This document shows, piece after piece, positions 34,331 through 43,432 of a stretch of 64,000 bases of DNA. The DNA comes from Bacteroidota bacterium (GTDB taxonomy: Bacteria > Bacteroidota > Bacteroidia > Bacteroidales > NBLH01): the NCBI GenBank assembly GCA_025361565.1, contig JANYKN010000160.1:1-64000 (forward strand). The letters are read 5' to 3'. A model generated the notes under the pieces. The model made no database searches. It saw only the letters and a program-made list of their open reading frames with translations, and was not told the DNA's origin. The translations under genes were made by a program, and so were the position numbers. Each line of letters opens with the position of its first letter. The stretch's first letter is position 1.

Positions 34331-34825
34331 CTAATTAAAATCTTTTAAATCTTCCATTAATCGCTGCCGTGCAGTAAAAATCCTACTCTTTACTGTACCG
34401 ATATTAATTCCAAGCTCTTCAGCAATTTCGGCATATTTAAAACCATCTACATACATCATAAAAGGTTCACGAATTTCAGCTTTCAGCTTATCAACTACTT
34501 TATTTATTTCAGTATGGGTATAATAGGAATCAACAGCGTCAAATCCTTTATCGCGGTCGGTCATTATTGCTTGTTTTTCATCCAATATATTGCGTGCTTT
34601 AACAGAACGACGATATTTATTGATGAAAATATTTTTCATTATTGTCATTATCCACACCCTTAAATTTGAGTAATCTGATAGTTTATGGTGATAAGAAATT
34701 GCTTTTAAGTACGTTTCCTGAACCAAATCAAGTGCTTCATCTCTATCTAAAACCAAACTATAGGCGAAACCTTTCAGGTTTTTCTGATAACCTAGTATTT
34801 GATGATTGAATTCTATTGATGTCAT
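34331..34825 (-). CDS. ECF RNA polymerase sigma factor of the CarH-neighbour type
   Basis: A 164-residue ECF sigma factor. The start is set at the ATG at 34825 (MTSIEFNHQ); an upstream in-frame ATG at 34882 would add 19 residues unlike the family. Region 2 is SLVLDRDEALDLVQETYLKA with MTIMKNIFINKYRR. Region 4 ends FKYAEIAEELGINIGTVKSRIFTARQRL. This subtype is typically encoded next to MerR/B12 regulators and carotenoid genes in Flavobacteria. Here the MerR/B12 gene lies 339 bp upstream on the same strand, but no carotenoid genes are in the window. Confidence 0.88.
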   Translation of the reverse strand: MTSIEFNHQILGYQKNLKGFAYSLVLDRDEALDLVQETYLKAISYHHKLSDYSNLRVWIMTIMKNIFINKYRRSVKARNILDEKQAIMTDRDKGFDAVDSYYTHTEINKVVDKLKAEIREPFMMYVDGFKYAEIAEELGINIGTVKSRIFTARQRLMEDLKDFN

Positions 34826-35164
34826 AATATTTAATTTATTGTATTGTTTAACAAAAATATTAAAACAATAAACAAAAAACAAATTTATGTATTAAATATG
34901 ATGTCAATTATATGAATTTTAAGAATAATATTAATTATTATAGTATTGAATTAATGATAGATAAGTCATATATATGATCTATATTTTAAATTATTTAAAA
35001 ATAGTATTGTTTATTAAATAATTTAAAATACTGAACATTAATATTTCAGTAAATTAGGTTTTTAAAATTAGAATGGTCGTTTGAATAAAAAAATTAGCAA
35101 GTAAAAAGGTCATTAAAAATTTCCAGTAATTTGATATTATATTTACTGATAATGGAATTATTTT
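34826..35164. other. AT-rich intergenic region without a gene
   Basis: Strongly AT-rich. An 11-bp perfect inverted repeat, AAATTATTTAA (34988-34998) with TTAAATAATTT (35014-35024), is the only structure seen. It could be a regulatory site for the sigma gene. No ORF of note. Confidence 0.4.
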
Positions 35165-36058
35165 CTATTGATTCAGACTGTCAATGAATGATATAAATTC
35201 AGAAGCGTAACCAAAGGTTTGAATATTAGAAAGTAAAGTAACCGAAATTTCCTCAACCTGATTGCCTGCAACCAGGATTTTTTTTGATATGAATTTGCCA
35301 GACAAATCTTGAAGATATTTATTAATTGAAATGCCTGAAAATGAAGTAATAGCAAAGAGCAATATATAATCTGCCGCCCAAATTTGACAAGATTGCTCCA
35401 CGGAATTTACAGGTGTTGATTGTCCAAGATACAGAACTTCGTGGCCTCTTGATTTTAATAGATAATAATAAAACAAGAGACCCAATTCGTGTATTTCTCC
35501 TTCAGGTAAAAAAAGAATAAATCGTTTGCTGTTTTTTTGAGGAATAGTTTGAAGCCCATCAATTGAAACGATTAATTTTTGTCTGATTAACCCAGAAATA
35601 AAGTGTTCCTGAGCCGGGTTGATGGAGCCTGTTTGCCACATGATGCCAATCTGTTTTAAAAAAGGATAAATCAATTGAATCATGGTTTTTTCAAATCCTA
35701 TATTCAGAATGGATTTGCTGAAGGTTTTTTCAAATTTTGCTTCGTTGATTTCAACCATCGATAAAATGAGGTTTTTTATCTGATTATCGCTATCATTGTT
35801 GTTTTGCAGAAGGAAAAAAGCCTTTTCTTTTATTTCATTGGAGTTTAGTTTAGCAATATGTGAAATTTTAATCCCATTTTGCACCAATACTGAAATATTC
35901 AACAAATGTTTTAGATCTTCATCATCATAGAACCTGATATTGGTTTCGGTGCGGTCAGGTTTAATAATCTGATACCGTTTTTCCCAAATACGAATGGTAT
36001 GCGCTTTTATTGAACTTAGTTTCTCGAGGTCTTTTATTGAATATTGCATTTCTCTCAT
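35165..36058 (-). CDS. MerR family regulator with B12-binding domain (CarH/LitR-like)
   Basis: A 297-residue regulator. Residues 1-75 form a MerR winged helix (YSIKDLEKLSSIKAHTIRIWEKRY). Residues about 95-165 form the helical B12-cap domain, and 175-297 the Rossmann B12 domain. In CarH of Thermus the light-sensing adenosylcobalamin is held by W131, E141, H142 and the lower ligand H177. Here W141, E151, H152 and H190 (in EIHELG) keep the same spacing. It is therefore probably a B12-dependent light-responsive repressor. M4 (36049) is an alternative start. It lies upstream of an ECF sigma gene. Confidence 0.88.
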   Translation of the reverse strand: MREMQYSIKDLEKLSSIKAHTIRIWEKRYQIIKPDRTETNIRFYDDEDLKHLLNISVLVQNGIKISHIAKLNSNEIKEKAFFLLQNNNDSDNQIKNLILSMVEINEAKFEKTFSKSILNIGFEKTMIQLIYPFLKQIGIMWQTGSINPAQEHFISGLIRQKLIVSIDGLQTIPQKNSKRFILFLPEGEIHELGLLFYYYLLKSRGHEVLYLGQSTPVNSVEQSCQIWAADYILLFAITSFSGISINKYLQDLSGKFISKKILVAGNQVEEISVTLLSNIQTFGYASEFISFIDSLNQ

Positions 36059-36378
36059 ATTGCACTGGAGTAAAAATATATATTTTTATGACTAATCTGT
36101 TGTTTTGTTTCGGGTTTTAGCAATTTTATCCGTCAAAAAATCCATAAACAAAACTTTATTTTATCTATGAAATTGAATTGTGGTAATACTTTGCTTAAAT
36201 TGGGTTTCGCATTAATTTGTTTGTCAATCTTATTTTAAAATAGGTAGATTAGTAATTGTTTTTGGATTTTAAACTAAACAATCGGGGTTGCATTTTGTTC
36301 AATTACAAAGTTTTGATATTAGACAGATATTTTAGAACAAACAGACTTTTGCACAAATATGTGTTATTGAGCAAGAAC
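36059..36378. other. Intergenic region without a recognised feature
   Basis: AT-rich DNA between the MerR/B12 gene start and the 3' end of the hydrogenase-like sensor gene. It should contain the MerR promoter, but no consensus element was convincing. No ORF or strong hairpin seen. Confidence 0.4.
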
Positions 36379-39300
36379 CTATATTTTAAGTCCAATCACA
36401 AGAATATCGTCAGTTTGATGATTTGTTCCCTGAAATTCAGTAATTCTATTTTCCAGAATTTCTTTTTGTTCAGTAAAGGGTTTTTGATGTATCTCGAGCA
36501 ATAAATTATAGAAATTTTTCCTTAAAAACTTGCGATCAGTTATTTCACCATATTGATCCTGATAACCGTCGGAACATAGATAAATGCAGTCTTCATCCTG
36601 AAGCTTAATGATATGATTGGTAAAGGGTTTCATGGACATGTCTTTAAAAAAGTGGATGCCAATTGGCATTTTATCTCCTTTAATTTCATGAATTTCGCTA
36701 TTTCTGATTAAAATGAATGGATTGTATGCTCCTGAAAATTGTAATTCTTTTATTTCTTCATCATAGATACAAAGTGCAAGATCCATTCCATCCCTGGTGG
36801 AATCTTTGTCATCATTTTGGTGTAAAGTCTTTATAATATTATCTCTCAAATCATCCAATATTTTAGATGCTACGACTTCAGTCTTGGCAATTTTCCTGAG
36901 ATGTTTTGATATCAAATCATTTAATAACGAAATTCCCAATAAGCTCATAAATGCTCCGGGAACTCCATGTCCAGTACAATCTGCAACAACAATGATTGTA
37001 TAATTAAAAAACTTTTTCACAAGGTAAAAATCGCCCGAAACAATATCTTTGGGGCGGAATACAATAAAATCTTCTCTAAATGGAATGTCTTTGGTTACTT
37101 TTAATGCTGCGAACTGAATACGTTTGGCATATTCTATACTGTTTTTAATATTATTGCTTTGTTCTTCCAAAACATTGTGCTGTTCAACCAGGGCTAATTT
37201 TTGTTCCTCAAGCACAAGATTTTTATTGCTAATTTCATTTTTCTGAAATTCAAGCAATTCGTTAATCGCCATTATTTCTTCTTTTTGCTGAATTAGTTCT
37301 TCGTGCTTTTCAATAATTTCGTTTTTTTGAGAGGTCAAAATTTCATTTTTGATCTCAATTTCTTCATGTTGCAATTGAAGGTCTATGTTCATTGCTTCAA
37401 CTATTTCTGATGTTGCAGTAAGTTCATCAATTTTATCGTCAAGTTCAAATTGTTTTTGCTCCAGATCTTTTTTTTGCAGCATCAATTTTTCAACCGCTTT
37501 CTTTTTCTCCGTTTCATCATGAATTACTTCGATGGCTCCGTCATAATTTCCATCATTGTCGTAAATGGCCACCGCCACGCCAATTACATATTTCTCTTCA
37601 CCTTGCAAATTAGGAACATAGGATTGAGCTTGTAATATATCGCCCTTTCTAACAATGTTTGTATAGTTTTTTTCAATATAATCTTTCGGCATCTTGGCAA
37701 AATCGATAAGCATTGGCCTTCTTTCACCATAGAAAGTGATTGAATATTCGTGATCTTTTTTGCCCAAAATTTCATCAGCTTTAACTCCTGTAAGTTTTTC
37801 CATTACAGAGTTCCAGAAAGTGACAACCCCATCTTTATTTATAATAAATACTGCATCAGGAATAGACAATAAAATGGTTCTAATTCGTCGTTCTGAGTCT
37901 TCCAATGAATCACGCTGTGCAAGAATTTCCTCTTGCTGTTGCATCATTTCTTCATTTACCTGTTTGATTTCCTCCAAAGCATCGGTAAGTTCTTCAGTAC
38001 GCTTAGCTACTATTTTTTCAAGATTTTGGTTGAGATCGTTCAGTTCATCCTGCATCTTTTTCAATTCGGAAATGTCAGTAACCATTGCAAATGAACCGGT
38101 TATTCTTTGAGTTGAAAAATCGAATTTTGGAGTGCCACTTAACAGGCAGCTTATTTTATTTCCATCTGATTGTATGAGGTTTAATTCATAGCTTCCCTTT
38201 TTGCCTTTATGTCTTGAAGCAATCTGGTTTTTGAATTCTTCCAGATTGTTATTATCTATAAATTCAACAAGTGTTCTGCCAACAATATCTCCTTTTTTAA
38301 GAATGTGTTTCATTGCCGGATTTGCATCAATAATAACTCCATCCAAATCAATTTCAACATATCCGGCAAGCATTGTGGTGAGGATATTTTCAAATTTTTG
38401 CTTGTTGGCTTCTAAATCGTCGTAGGATGCTTTTGCCTCGTTTTGCAAGAAATAATGACAGTTTTCCGGTTTATTCAAATTGTTTTTTATTGCAGTAGCC
38501 ATGCTTTCGCACGAATTATATCCACACGAAGTGCAGTTTTTAACATCTTCGTCAGAATATTTACGCATCCGACTATAAATATCTTTGAGCTCACCTTTTG
38601 TTGGGTAATCAATCTTTACATTTTCCCAACGGTTAACATAGTTTCTTACATATAAATCGTCATCCCAATATTGATCTATTATATGCTCTACTTTGTTCCT
38701 GCTTTTTTCGACATTATTCCCATTTTCGGAAAGATATTTTTCTTTTAATTCACGGGCTCTTTTTTTTACCCAATATTCGACTTCATCCTGAGGTTTGTCT
38801 TTTGTTATAGTAAGAGGCCCACCATTGCACCCATATTCACAACTCAAACAATCGATTAGTAATGGTGATTTTTCTTCCTCAATCATTTTGGGAAGCGTTT
38901 TAAGATAATTATAAACCAAAGGTACCCCCTCAATTTTTCTTGAACTTTGCTCTAATTCAGGTATCCAGCGTTTGGCTGTTTCAAGCAAGCCACCAGGCGA
39001 CGAAAACAATACGGCTCTTTCAGCAGAAGGATTGTCAAAATTTGTTTGTGGAAAAGTACTAAGGTCAACATTATTTTTTTGAAGAAAATCATCAACCGAT
39101 TTTTGTGCTATATTATAATCCCCAAGGCCAGTAGCAATAAATTCTCTTTTTTTTGCATTGCATGGCGAAATAATGGCAATTTTACAATCCTTAAATTGTG
39201 GATAATATGTTTTCACCATTTTCATGGTATGGAGCATAGGGCTGTCAACTGGTGCCAAATGTTGTATTAGTTCAGGCTGATACAATTCAATATAAGTTAC

Positions 39301-39732
39301 AATAGCGGCACAAGGTTGCGTTATTACAGTGCTGGGCTTGTTTGATGAAATATATTCAATATATGATTTTGCGGCAAGTTCGGCTCCAAAACTTACGTCA
39401 AAAACAGCTTTTACGCCAAGTTCTTTCAATAATGTATTCAAATTCAAATACCTGTCTGGAAATGCAGCAGCAATGGCGGGTGCCACAATGGCAATAATTT
39501 CTTTTCCTGCTATTATATCATTCAAAAATGCATCAAAATCATCAATAAATAGCCTGGCATCATGTGTACAAGCTTTTATGCAATTGCCACAACCAATGCA
39601 CATATCATGGTTTACATTAACCACATCACCGCTACCATCGTTACAATACTTTACCGGACAGGCTGAAATGCAAGCATGGCAATTTAAACATTTACCTTTG
39701 TCAACTTTAATTACAGGGATTAAGCTGGTCAT
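36379..39732 (-). CDS. [FeFe]-hydrogenase-like sensor fused to PAS, coiled-coil and PP2C (SpoIIE) domains
   Basis: A 1117-residue multidomain protein. Two 4Fe-4S motifs (C15-C30 and C45-C55) precede an [FeFe]-hydrogenase H-domain (about 75-330). The four cluster-ligand positions are kept (C141, C191, C298, C302), but the proton-relay cysteine is P140. A Fes-type cluster motif CTSCGYNSCES follows near 395. PAS domains lie at about 440-560 and 625-745 with a coiled coil between and a long one after (about 755-880). A SpoIIE/PP2C phosphatase (about 890-1117; DCTGHGVPGAFMSL, CSDGYQDQYG) ends it. It probably senses hydrogen or redox state and dephosphorylates an unknown partner. Confidence 0.87.
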   Translation of the reverse strand: MTSLIPVIKVDKGKCLNCHACISACPVKYCNDGSGDVVNVNHDMCIGCGNCIKACTHDARLFIDDFDAFLNDIIAGKEIIAIVAPAIAAAFPDRYLNLNTLLKELGVKAVFDVSFGAELAAKSYIEYISSNKPSTVITQPCAAIVTYIELYQPELIQHLAPVDSPMLHTMKMVKTYYPQFKDCKIAIISPCNAKKREFIATGLGDYNIAQKSVDDFLQKNNVDLSTFPQTNFDNPSAERAVLFSSPGGLLETAKRWIPELEQSSRKIEGVPLVYNYLKTLPKMIEEEKSPLLIDCLSCEYGCNGGPLTITKDKPQDEVEYWVKKRARELKEKYLSENGNNVEKSRNKVEHIIDQYWDDDLYVRNYVNRWENVKIDYPTKGELKDIYSRMRKYSDEDVKNCTSCGYNSCESMATAIKNNLNKPENCHYFLQNEAKASYDDLEANKQKFENILTTMLAGYVEIDLDGVIIDANPAMKHILKKGDIVGRTLVEFIDNNNLEEFKNQIASRHKGKKGSYELNLIQSDGNKISCLLSGTPKFDFSTQRITGSFAMVTDISELKKMQDELNDLNQNLEKIVAKRTEELTDALEEIKQVNEEMMQQQEEILAQRDSLEDSERRIRTILLSIPDAVFIINKDGVVTFWNSVMEKLTGVKADEILGKKDHEYSITFYGERRPMLIDFAKMPKDYIEKNYTNIVRKGDILQAQSYVPNLQGEEKYVIGVAVAIYDNDGNYDGAIEVIHDETEKKKAVEKLMLQKKDLEQKQFELDDKIDELTATSEIVEAMNIDLQLQHEEIEIKNEILTSQKNEIIEKHEELIQQKEEIMAINELLEFQKNEISNKNLVLEEQKLALVEQHNVLEEQSNNIKNSIEYAKRIQFAALKVTKDIPFREDFIVFRPKDIVSGDFYLVKKFFNYTIIVVADCTGHGVPGAFMSLLGISLLNDLISKHLRKIAKTEVVASKILDDLRDNIIKTLHQNDDKDSTRDGMDLALCIYDEEIKELQFSGAYNPFILIRNSEIHEIKGDKMPIGIHFFKDMSMKPFTNHIIKLQDEDCIYLCSDGYQDQYGEITDRKFLRKNFYNLLLEIHQKPFTEQKEILENRITEFQGTNHQTDDILVIGLKI

Positions 39733-40066
39733 AAATAGTTCATCAGATTTGTAAACTCAATTTAGATCATTTTGCAATAAAAAATGAAATTTCGTCATTA
39801 CTGCAAAATAAACCAACAAACTTTTTACATCCAGTTGATAAAATTCTTGAAGAATTCATAAATATAGCTGTTCAGCTTGATATGACGGTATTATATTAGC
39901 AATACGAATTGTGCAAAATATAAAAATAAATAATAATTACAAAAAAAACATGGAAAATGTTCTTTTTATTGTTTTTTGAAGTGGTTTGAATAAAACAATT
40001 TTAGACGCTTGTGCGCCATGCTTTACTGTATTGATTTTGAGCAAGATGTGAATGCAAAAATAAAAT
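39733..40066. other. Upstream region of the hydrogenase-like sensor gene
   Basis: AT-rich, no gene. It should hold the sensor gene promoter. An approximate -7 element (TTATTTTG on the minus strand) is near 39805, but it lacks one T of the consensus. Confidence 0.35.
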
Positions 40067-40495
40067 TTTGTTGAAGCCCTAATTTGCTTGTTCATACCAC
40101 CATGATGTTTTGTAAAGCCTCTAAAACTTTTGTGAACACCATTATTGTTCTTTGTCAATGTCTCTAAATTGTTTGTGAATACCTTCATCAATCTTTGTTA
40201 GTGCCACTAAAGTGTTTGTTGATACCTCTGGAGAGTTTGTTAATGCCATCATAGGGCCATGTTAATACTTCTAAATAATTTGTTAATGCCATCAGAGTAT
40301 TTTGTTGGAGGCTCTAAACGATTTGTGAAGACCACTCAATGTAGTAGCAAGGGATCTAATGACTTTGTGAAGACCACTAAATATGATAGCAATGGATCTA
40401 ATTGGTTTGTGGTGACCACCAAATGTGATAGCAAGGCTTCTAAAAAATTTGTTAGAACCCCTGATATATTTGTTTGTGTAACTAATTGGTTTGTT
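40067..40495 (-). repeat. Degenerate 22-bp tandem repeat array (array 2, inverted)
   Basis: About twenty units of 21-22 bp; on the plus strand typical units start TTTGTTAATGCCATCA and TTTGTGAAGACCACTAAAT. Their complements share the core ATGGTnTnAACAAA with array 1 at 19650-19962, in the opposite orientation. Short ORFs on both strands here are by-products of the repeats. About 180 bp of unremarkable DNA follow to 40675. Confidence 0.8.
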
Positions 40496-40675
40496 TTCAT
40501 TTCACAATTAGCCACCTAAAGACGAAACCTTTTTAAAAGGTTTCACCTTTACATCCTGGACTAAGTTTTATTAGCTTTTGCAGGTGCGACCTGACTTTGA
40601 TAAAACGATGGTGACAAAACAGACCGCCGAATTTTTTATGCTCAAAGCTATATGCCTCAATTTAATGGGGAAATT

Positions 40676-41001
40676 TTAATTGCTTATTAATGATCTAGAT
40701 TTATATAAAAACTCCCTAGAAGTACTATCGTTCATTTTTATAATTATCATAAGAGTATCAGCCGGTTTTATTATACTATCCCCAACTTTTGCATATTGCC
40801 AGGCATCTGAATAAAAGTCAATTATATCATCAAATTCTATGCTATCTGATTTTATAGTAAAAGTATACATTTCATGTTGACGAGTATCCCTGTATATCTT
40901 TGTTATTATGCCTTTATTTGAATTTTTTTACGAAAATCTTTATTCAAATCGCATGCATAGCATAAAACCATCAGAAATAGTATTGTTAAATATTTTTTCA
41001 T
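40676..41001 (-). pseudogene. Small lipoprotein gene with a one-base frameshift
   Basis: The 5' part starts with an ATG at 41001: MKKYLTILFLMVLCYAC then DLNKDFRKK, a lipoprotein-like signal. The frame then runs into a stop just after an A7 tract (around 40923-40929). The 3' part (40676-40870 and upstream in the same frame) reads GIITKIYRDTRQHE then MYTFTIKSD and ends KVGDSIIKPADTLMIIIK. One extra A in the tract would join both into a coherent 108-residue lipoprotein. It is a pseudogene, a slippage-controlled gene or a sequencing error. Small Bacteroidota lipoproteins with a VGDSIIK segment are common; function unknown. Confidence 0.65.
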
Positions 41002-41154
41002 TATATAAATTTAAAAATAATTGGTTTTGCTAATATACCAACAATATGGAAAGTTTTGGTTGTAAACACAAATTGTTACAATTCTTATTTTAAGATTCAA
41101 AAATATTTAAATTTAACGTACTTAGTTAAAAATTCGAAAATATAACATCAGTTT

Positions 41155-43227
41155 TCAATCCGTCAAAAACATCAACAAATGCGCCGCCGACCAGCTAAAA
41201 TGCCTTGCATTTAATCCTTGGCCGCTGATGGGATGGTAGTTTTCAAAGACGGGCATATCCGTTAAAAGCCCTTCTGAATTTTTGAAAAGGTTTTGCTTTA
41301 ATTCGTTGGCTTCTTTTGTATATCCGTAGTTTTTAAGTCCTTGGATACCAAAGTATACCTGATCGAGCCAAACTGGTCCTCTCCAATATCCTTCCAGCGG
41401 GTTAAAGTTTTTGTTGCTACAATCCAATGTGGGCAATGGTACTTTGGTGTTGAAATGATTTTTGTCCATCATCACCGATACTATCGAAGCGGCTTGTTCC
41501 TTGGTTGCAACTCCCGTCCAGAGTGGAAGCCAACCTTCGGGGCCATAAACTCCGATGAATTTTTTATCTTTAAAATTATAATCCAGGAAATACTTGTATT
41601 CGGCTGACCAAAAGTAACTTGAAATTTCTGTGGATAATTTTGCGGCTTCTTGTTTTAAAAATTTAGAATCTTCTTGAAAGTTTATTACAAATGCCAATTT
41701 AGCCAAATATTCTTTTTCTTTTTGTAAAAAGGTATTCAAATCAATGGACTCCTGATCGATTGACCATTCGCCATTTTCATTTTTTAGGATTTTTGAATTA
41801 TCGAAACGGACAGCATTGTCCATTCCACTTTCCCATTTGGCAGCAATCAATGAACCATCTGTTGAACCATATTCACACAATCCATTTTTGTTATTATCCC
41901 TGTTTTTATACCACCATTGGTGATATTTTATCAATTTGGGATACATTTCTTTAACAAACGCAGTATCGTTAGAGTTTTCAAAAATCTGCCAAACTGCCCA
42001 TGCAGCAAGTGGTGGTTTGGTGTCGCGCCAATTGTTTTCAATGGAATCGTGATAAACGCAATCTGCAACCATTCCTGCCTGATTTTGAAAATCGAACATC
42101 GATCTCACATTTTCCTTTGCCAAAAAGTCATTGAACAATGAGATTCCAGCAGCTTGTTTCCAACTGTCCCACGACCAAAAACCATAAAAACCGCCATAAG
42201 CAGCAGATGGAAATACGCCGTTGTGTTTTAGTGCTCCGGCAGGCGATCGCCAGTTTGACATCAAAGTTTGCACACATTTTACAGCAAGTTTTTGATATAA
42301 AAATGAATCGAGCAATTCGTTCTTATGATTTAAAATATTGGCTATATATTGATTCCATCGTTTTGAATTTTCTGCGAGAATTTTTTCTGGTTCATTCAAA
42401 TATTGCTTTAACAAGTCTTTTTTTGCATCATATTCCTTTTGGTTAAAGAAATAGGATTCAGAATGCACCAATTGATAAGTTTCATTGGATTTGATATTCA
42501 ATTTTTCATTGGTTGTGATGGTAATTCCTGTGCTATCTGCCTGAAATTCAAATTGATCATCTCCAAAAGTCAGACAAAAAAATGAACTGTCTTTTAAATA
42601 TACAAAGATTTGGTTTTCAATCCTTTTAGTTAAGAAATGAAGTTTAAGATATTTGCTTTCCAGTTTCCAAATGAGCGATAGTGATTTATCGCTAACATTT
42701 GTGATTGAACTCGTTATCAGTGCTGTACGGTTATCAGCAAATACCAAGTTTTGGTTGATACTTAATTCGGAAGTTTTAAGGATTTGTTCAAGCTTTCCTG
42801 GAAAATAATTCAATTTAGTACTGTCTTTCAGCCATTTAATTGCTTGATTATTCTCGTCCATTAAAACCAGTTGTGATGATTTGTTTCCCAACCAGGTTCC
42901 GTTGTTTTTCATCAATAATGGGCCGCAAAAACCTCCAAGATAATTGGTGCTGTCAATTTCAGGCAATGAATATCCATGCCAGGCGCCCATATCGGAAAAT
43001 CCAAAAGCTTCCAAATCATTTATACTTGAAGGTATCTTTTTGATATCCAATACATTTACGAATTTGGATTGTAAGTCGGCTTCTTTGCTTTCTTGAACTT
43101 TGCATGCTGATATCAATAAGATAATGATTATCAAATGTATGCTTTGTTGATTCCAAAAAAGGGATGAAAACAGATTGACTAATATCTTGAAAGATTCCGA
43201 AAGGTTTTTAAAGTTGATAGTGTACAT
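41155..43227 (-). CDS. MGH1/GH63-type glycoside hydrolase, lipoprotein
   Basis: A 690-residue enzyme with an (alpha/alpha)6-barrel of the GH63/GH37 clan (mannosylglycerate-hydrolase-like group). The lipobox ISAC places the lipidated cysteine at 42, after an unusually long N-terminal stretch. Catalytic-region motifs are GFWSWDSWKQAAG (about 348-360), YGSTDGSLIAAKWESGMDNAVRF and LEGYWRGPVWLDQVYFG (about 613-629). The probable substrate is an alpha-linked mannoside or glucoside. It lies downstream of gcvPB and close to a GH2/SusCD locus, suggesting a part in glycan breakdown in the periplasm or at the surface. Confidence 0.82.
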   Translation of the reverse strand: MYTINFKNLSESFKILVNLFSSLFWNQQSIHLIIIILLISACKVQESKEADLQSKFVNVLDIKKIPSSINDLEAFGFSDMGAWHGYSLPEIDSTNYLGGFCGPLLMKNNGTWLGNKSSQLVLMDENNQAIKWLKDSTKLNYFPGKLEQILKTSELSINQNLVFADNRTALITSSITNVSDKSLSLIWKLESKYLKLHFLTKRIENQIFVYLKDSSFFCLTFGDDQFEFQADSTGITITTNEKLNIKSNETYQLVHSESYFFNQKEYDAKKDLLKQYLNEPEKILAENSKRWNQYIANILNHKNELLDSFLYQKLAVKCVQTLMSNWRSPAGALKHNGVFPSAAYGGFYGFWSWDSWKQAAGISLFNDFLAKENVRSMFDFQNQAGMVADCVYHDSIENNWRDTKPPLAAWAVWQIFENSNDTAFVKEMYPKLIKYHQWWYKNRDNNKNGLCEYGSTDGSLIAAKWESGMDNAVRFDNSKILKNENGEWSIDQESIDLNTFLQKEKEYLAKLAFVINFQEDSKFLKQEAAKLSTEISSYFWSAEYKYFLDYNFKDKKFIGVYGPEGWLPLWTGVATKEQAASIVSVMMDKNHFNTKVPLPTLDCSNKNFNPLEGYWRGPVWLDQVYFGIQGLKNYGYTKEANELKQNLFKNSEGLLTDMPVFENYHPISGQGLNARHFSWSAAHLLMFLTD

Positions 43228-43316
43228 ATTATATTGAATTTGAACATCTTAGCTTTCATTTAAATGAAAATGTAATGAGCCTGTATCAAAGAAGTGTTTT
43301 GGAGGTTGAGACTTTT

Positions 43317-43392
43317 GGACGTTGAGCCTGTCGAAACGTTATACTTATACATATCTAGCTTCGACAAGCTCAGCTTCCAGCACTCAACGTCC
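43317..43392. repeat. Long inverted repeat built of the TTCGACAAGCTCAGC family (copy 4)
   Basis: Outer arms GGACGTTGAG (43317-43326) and CTCAACGTCC (43383-43392) are perfect. Inner AGCCTGTCGAA pairs with TTCGACAAGCT. The whole element is a hairpin of about 76 nt between the gcvPB 3' end and the GH63-type gene start. Confidence 0.75.
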
Positions 43393-43432
43393 ATAACATT
43401 TAATAAACCACAATTAATAAGATTGTCGTAAA

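Noticed and set aside
34826-34882. A longer N-terminus for the ECF sigma factor
   Set aside because: The extra 19 residues are hydrophobic and unlike sigma region 2. The ATG at 34825 fits the family.
39937-40191. An 84-residue minus-strand ORF beside the sensor gene
   Set aside because: Half of it lies in the same repeat array and the rest is AT-rich intergenic DNA. No family resemblance or sensible start region.
40259-40519. An 86-residue plus-strand ORF with a 14-residue internal repeat (FVKTTKYDSNGSNW-like)
   Set aside because: It is produced by reading through the degenerate 21-22-bp array. Frames on both strands are open by chance there, there is no leader or signal peptide, and the repeat drifts as non-coding DNA.
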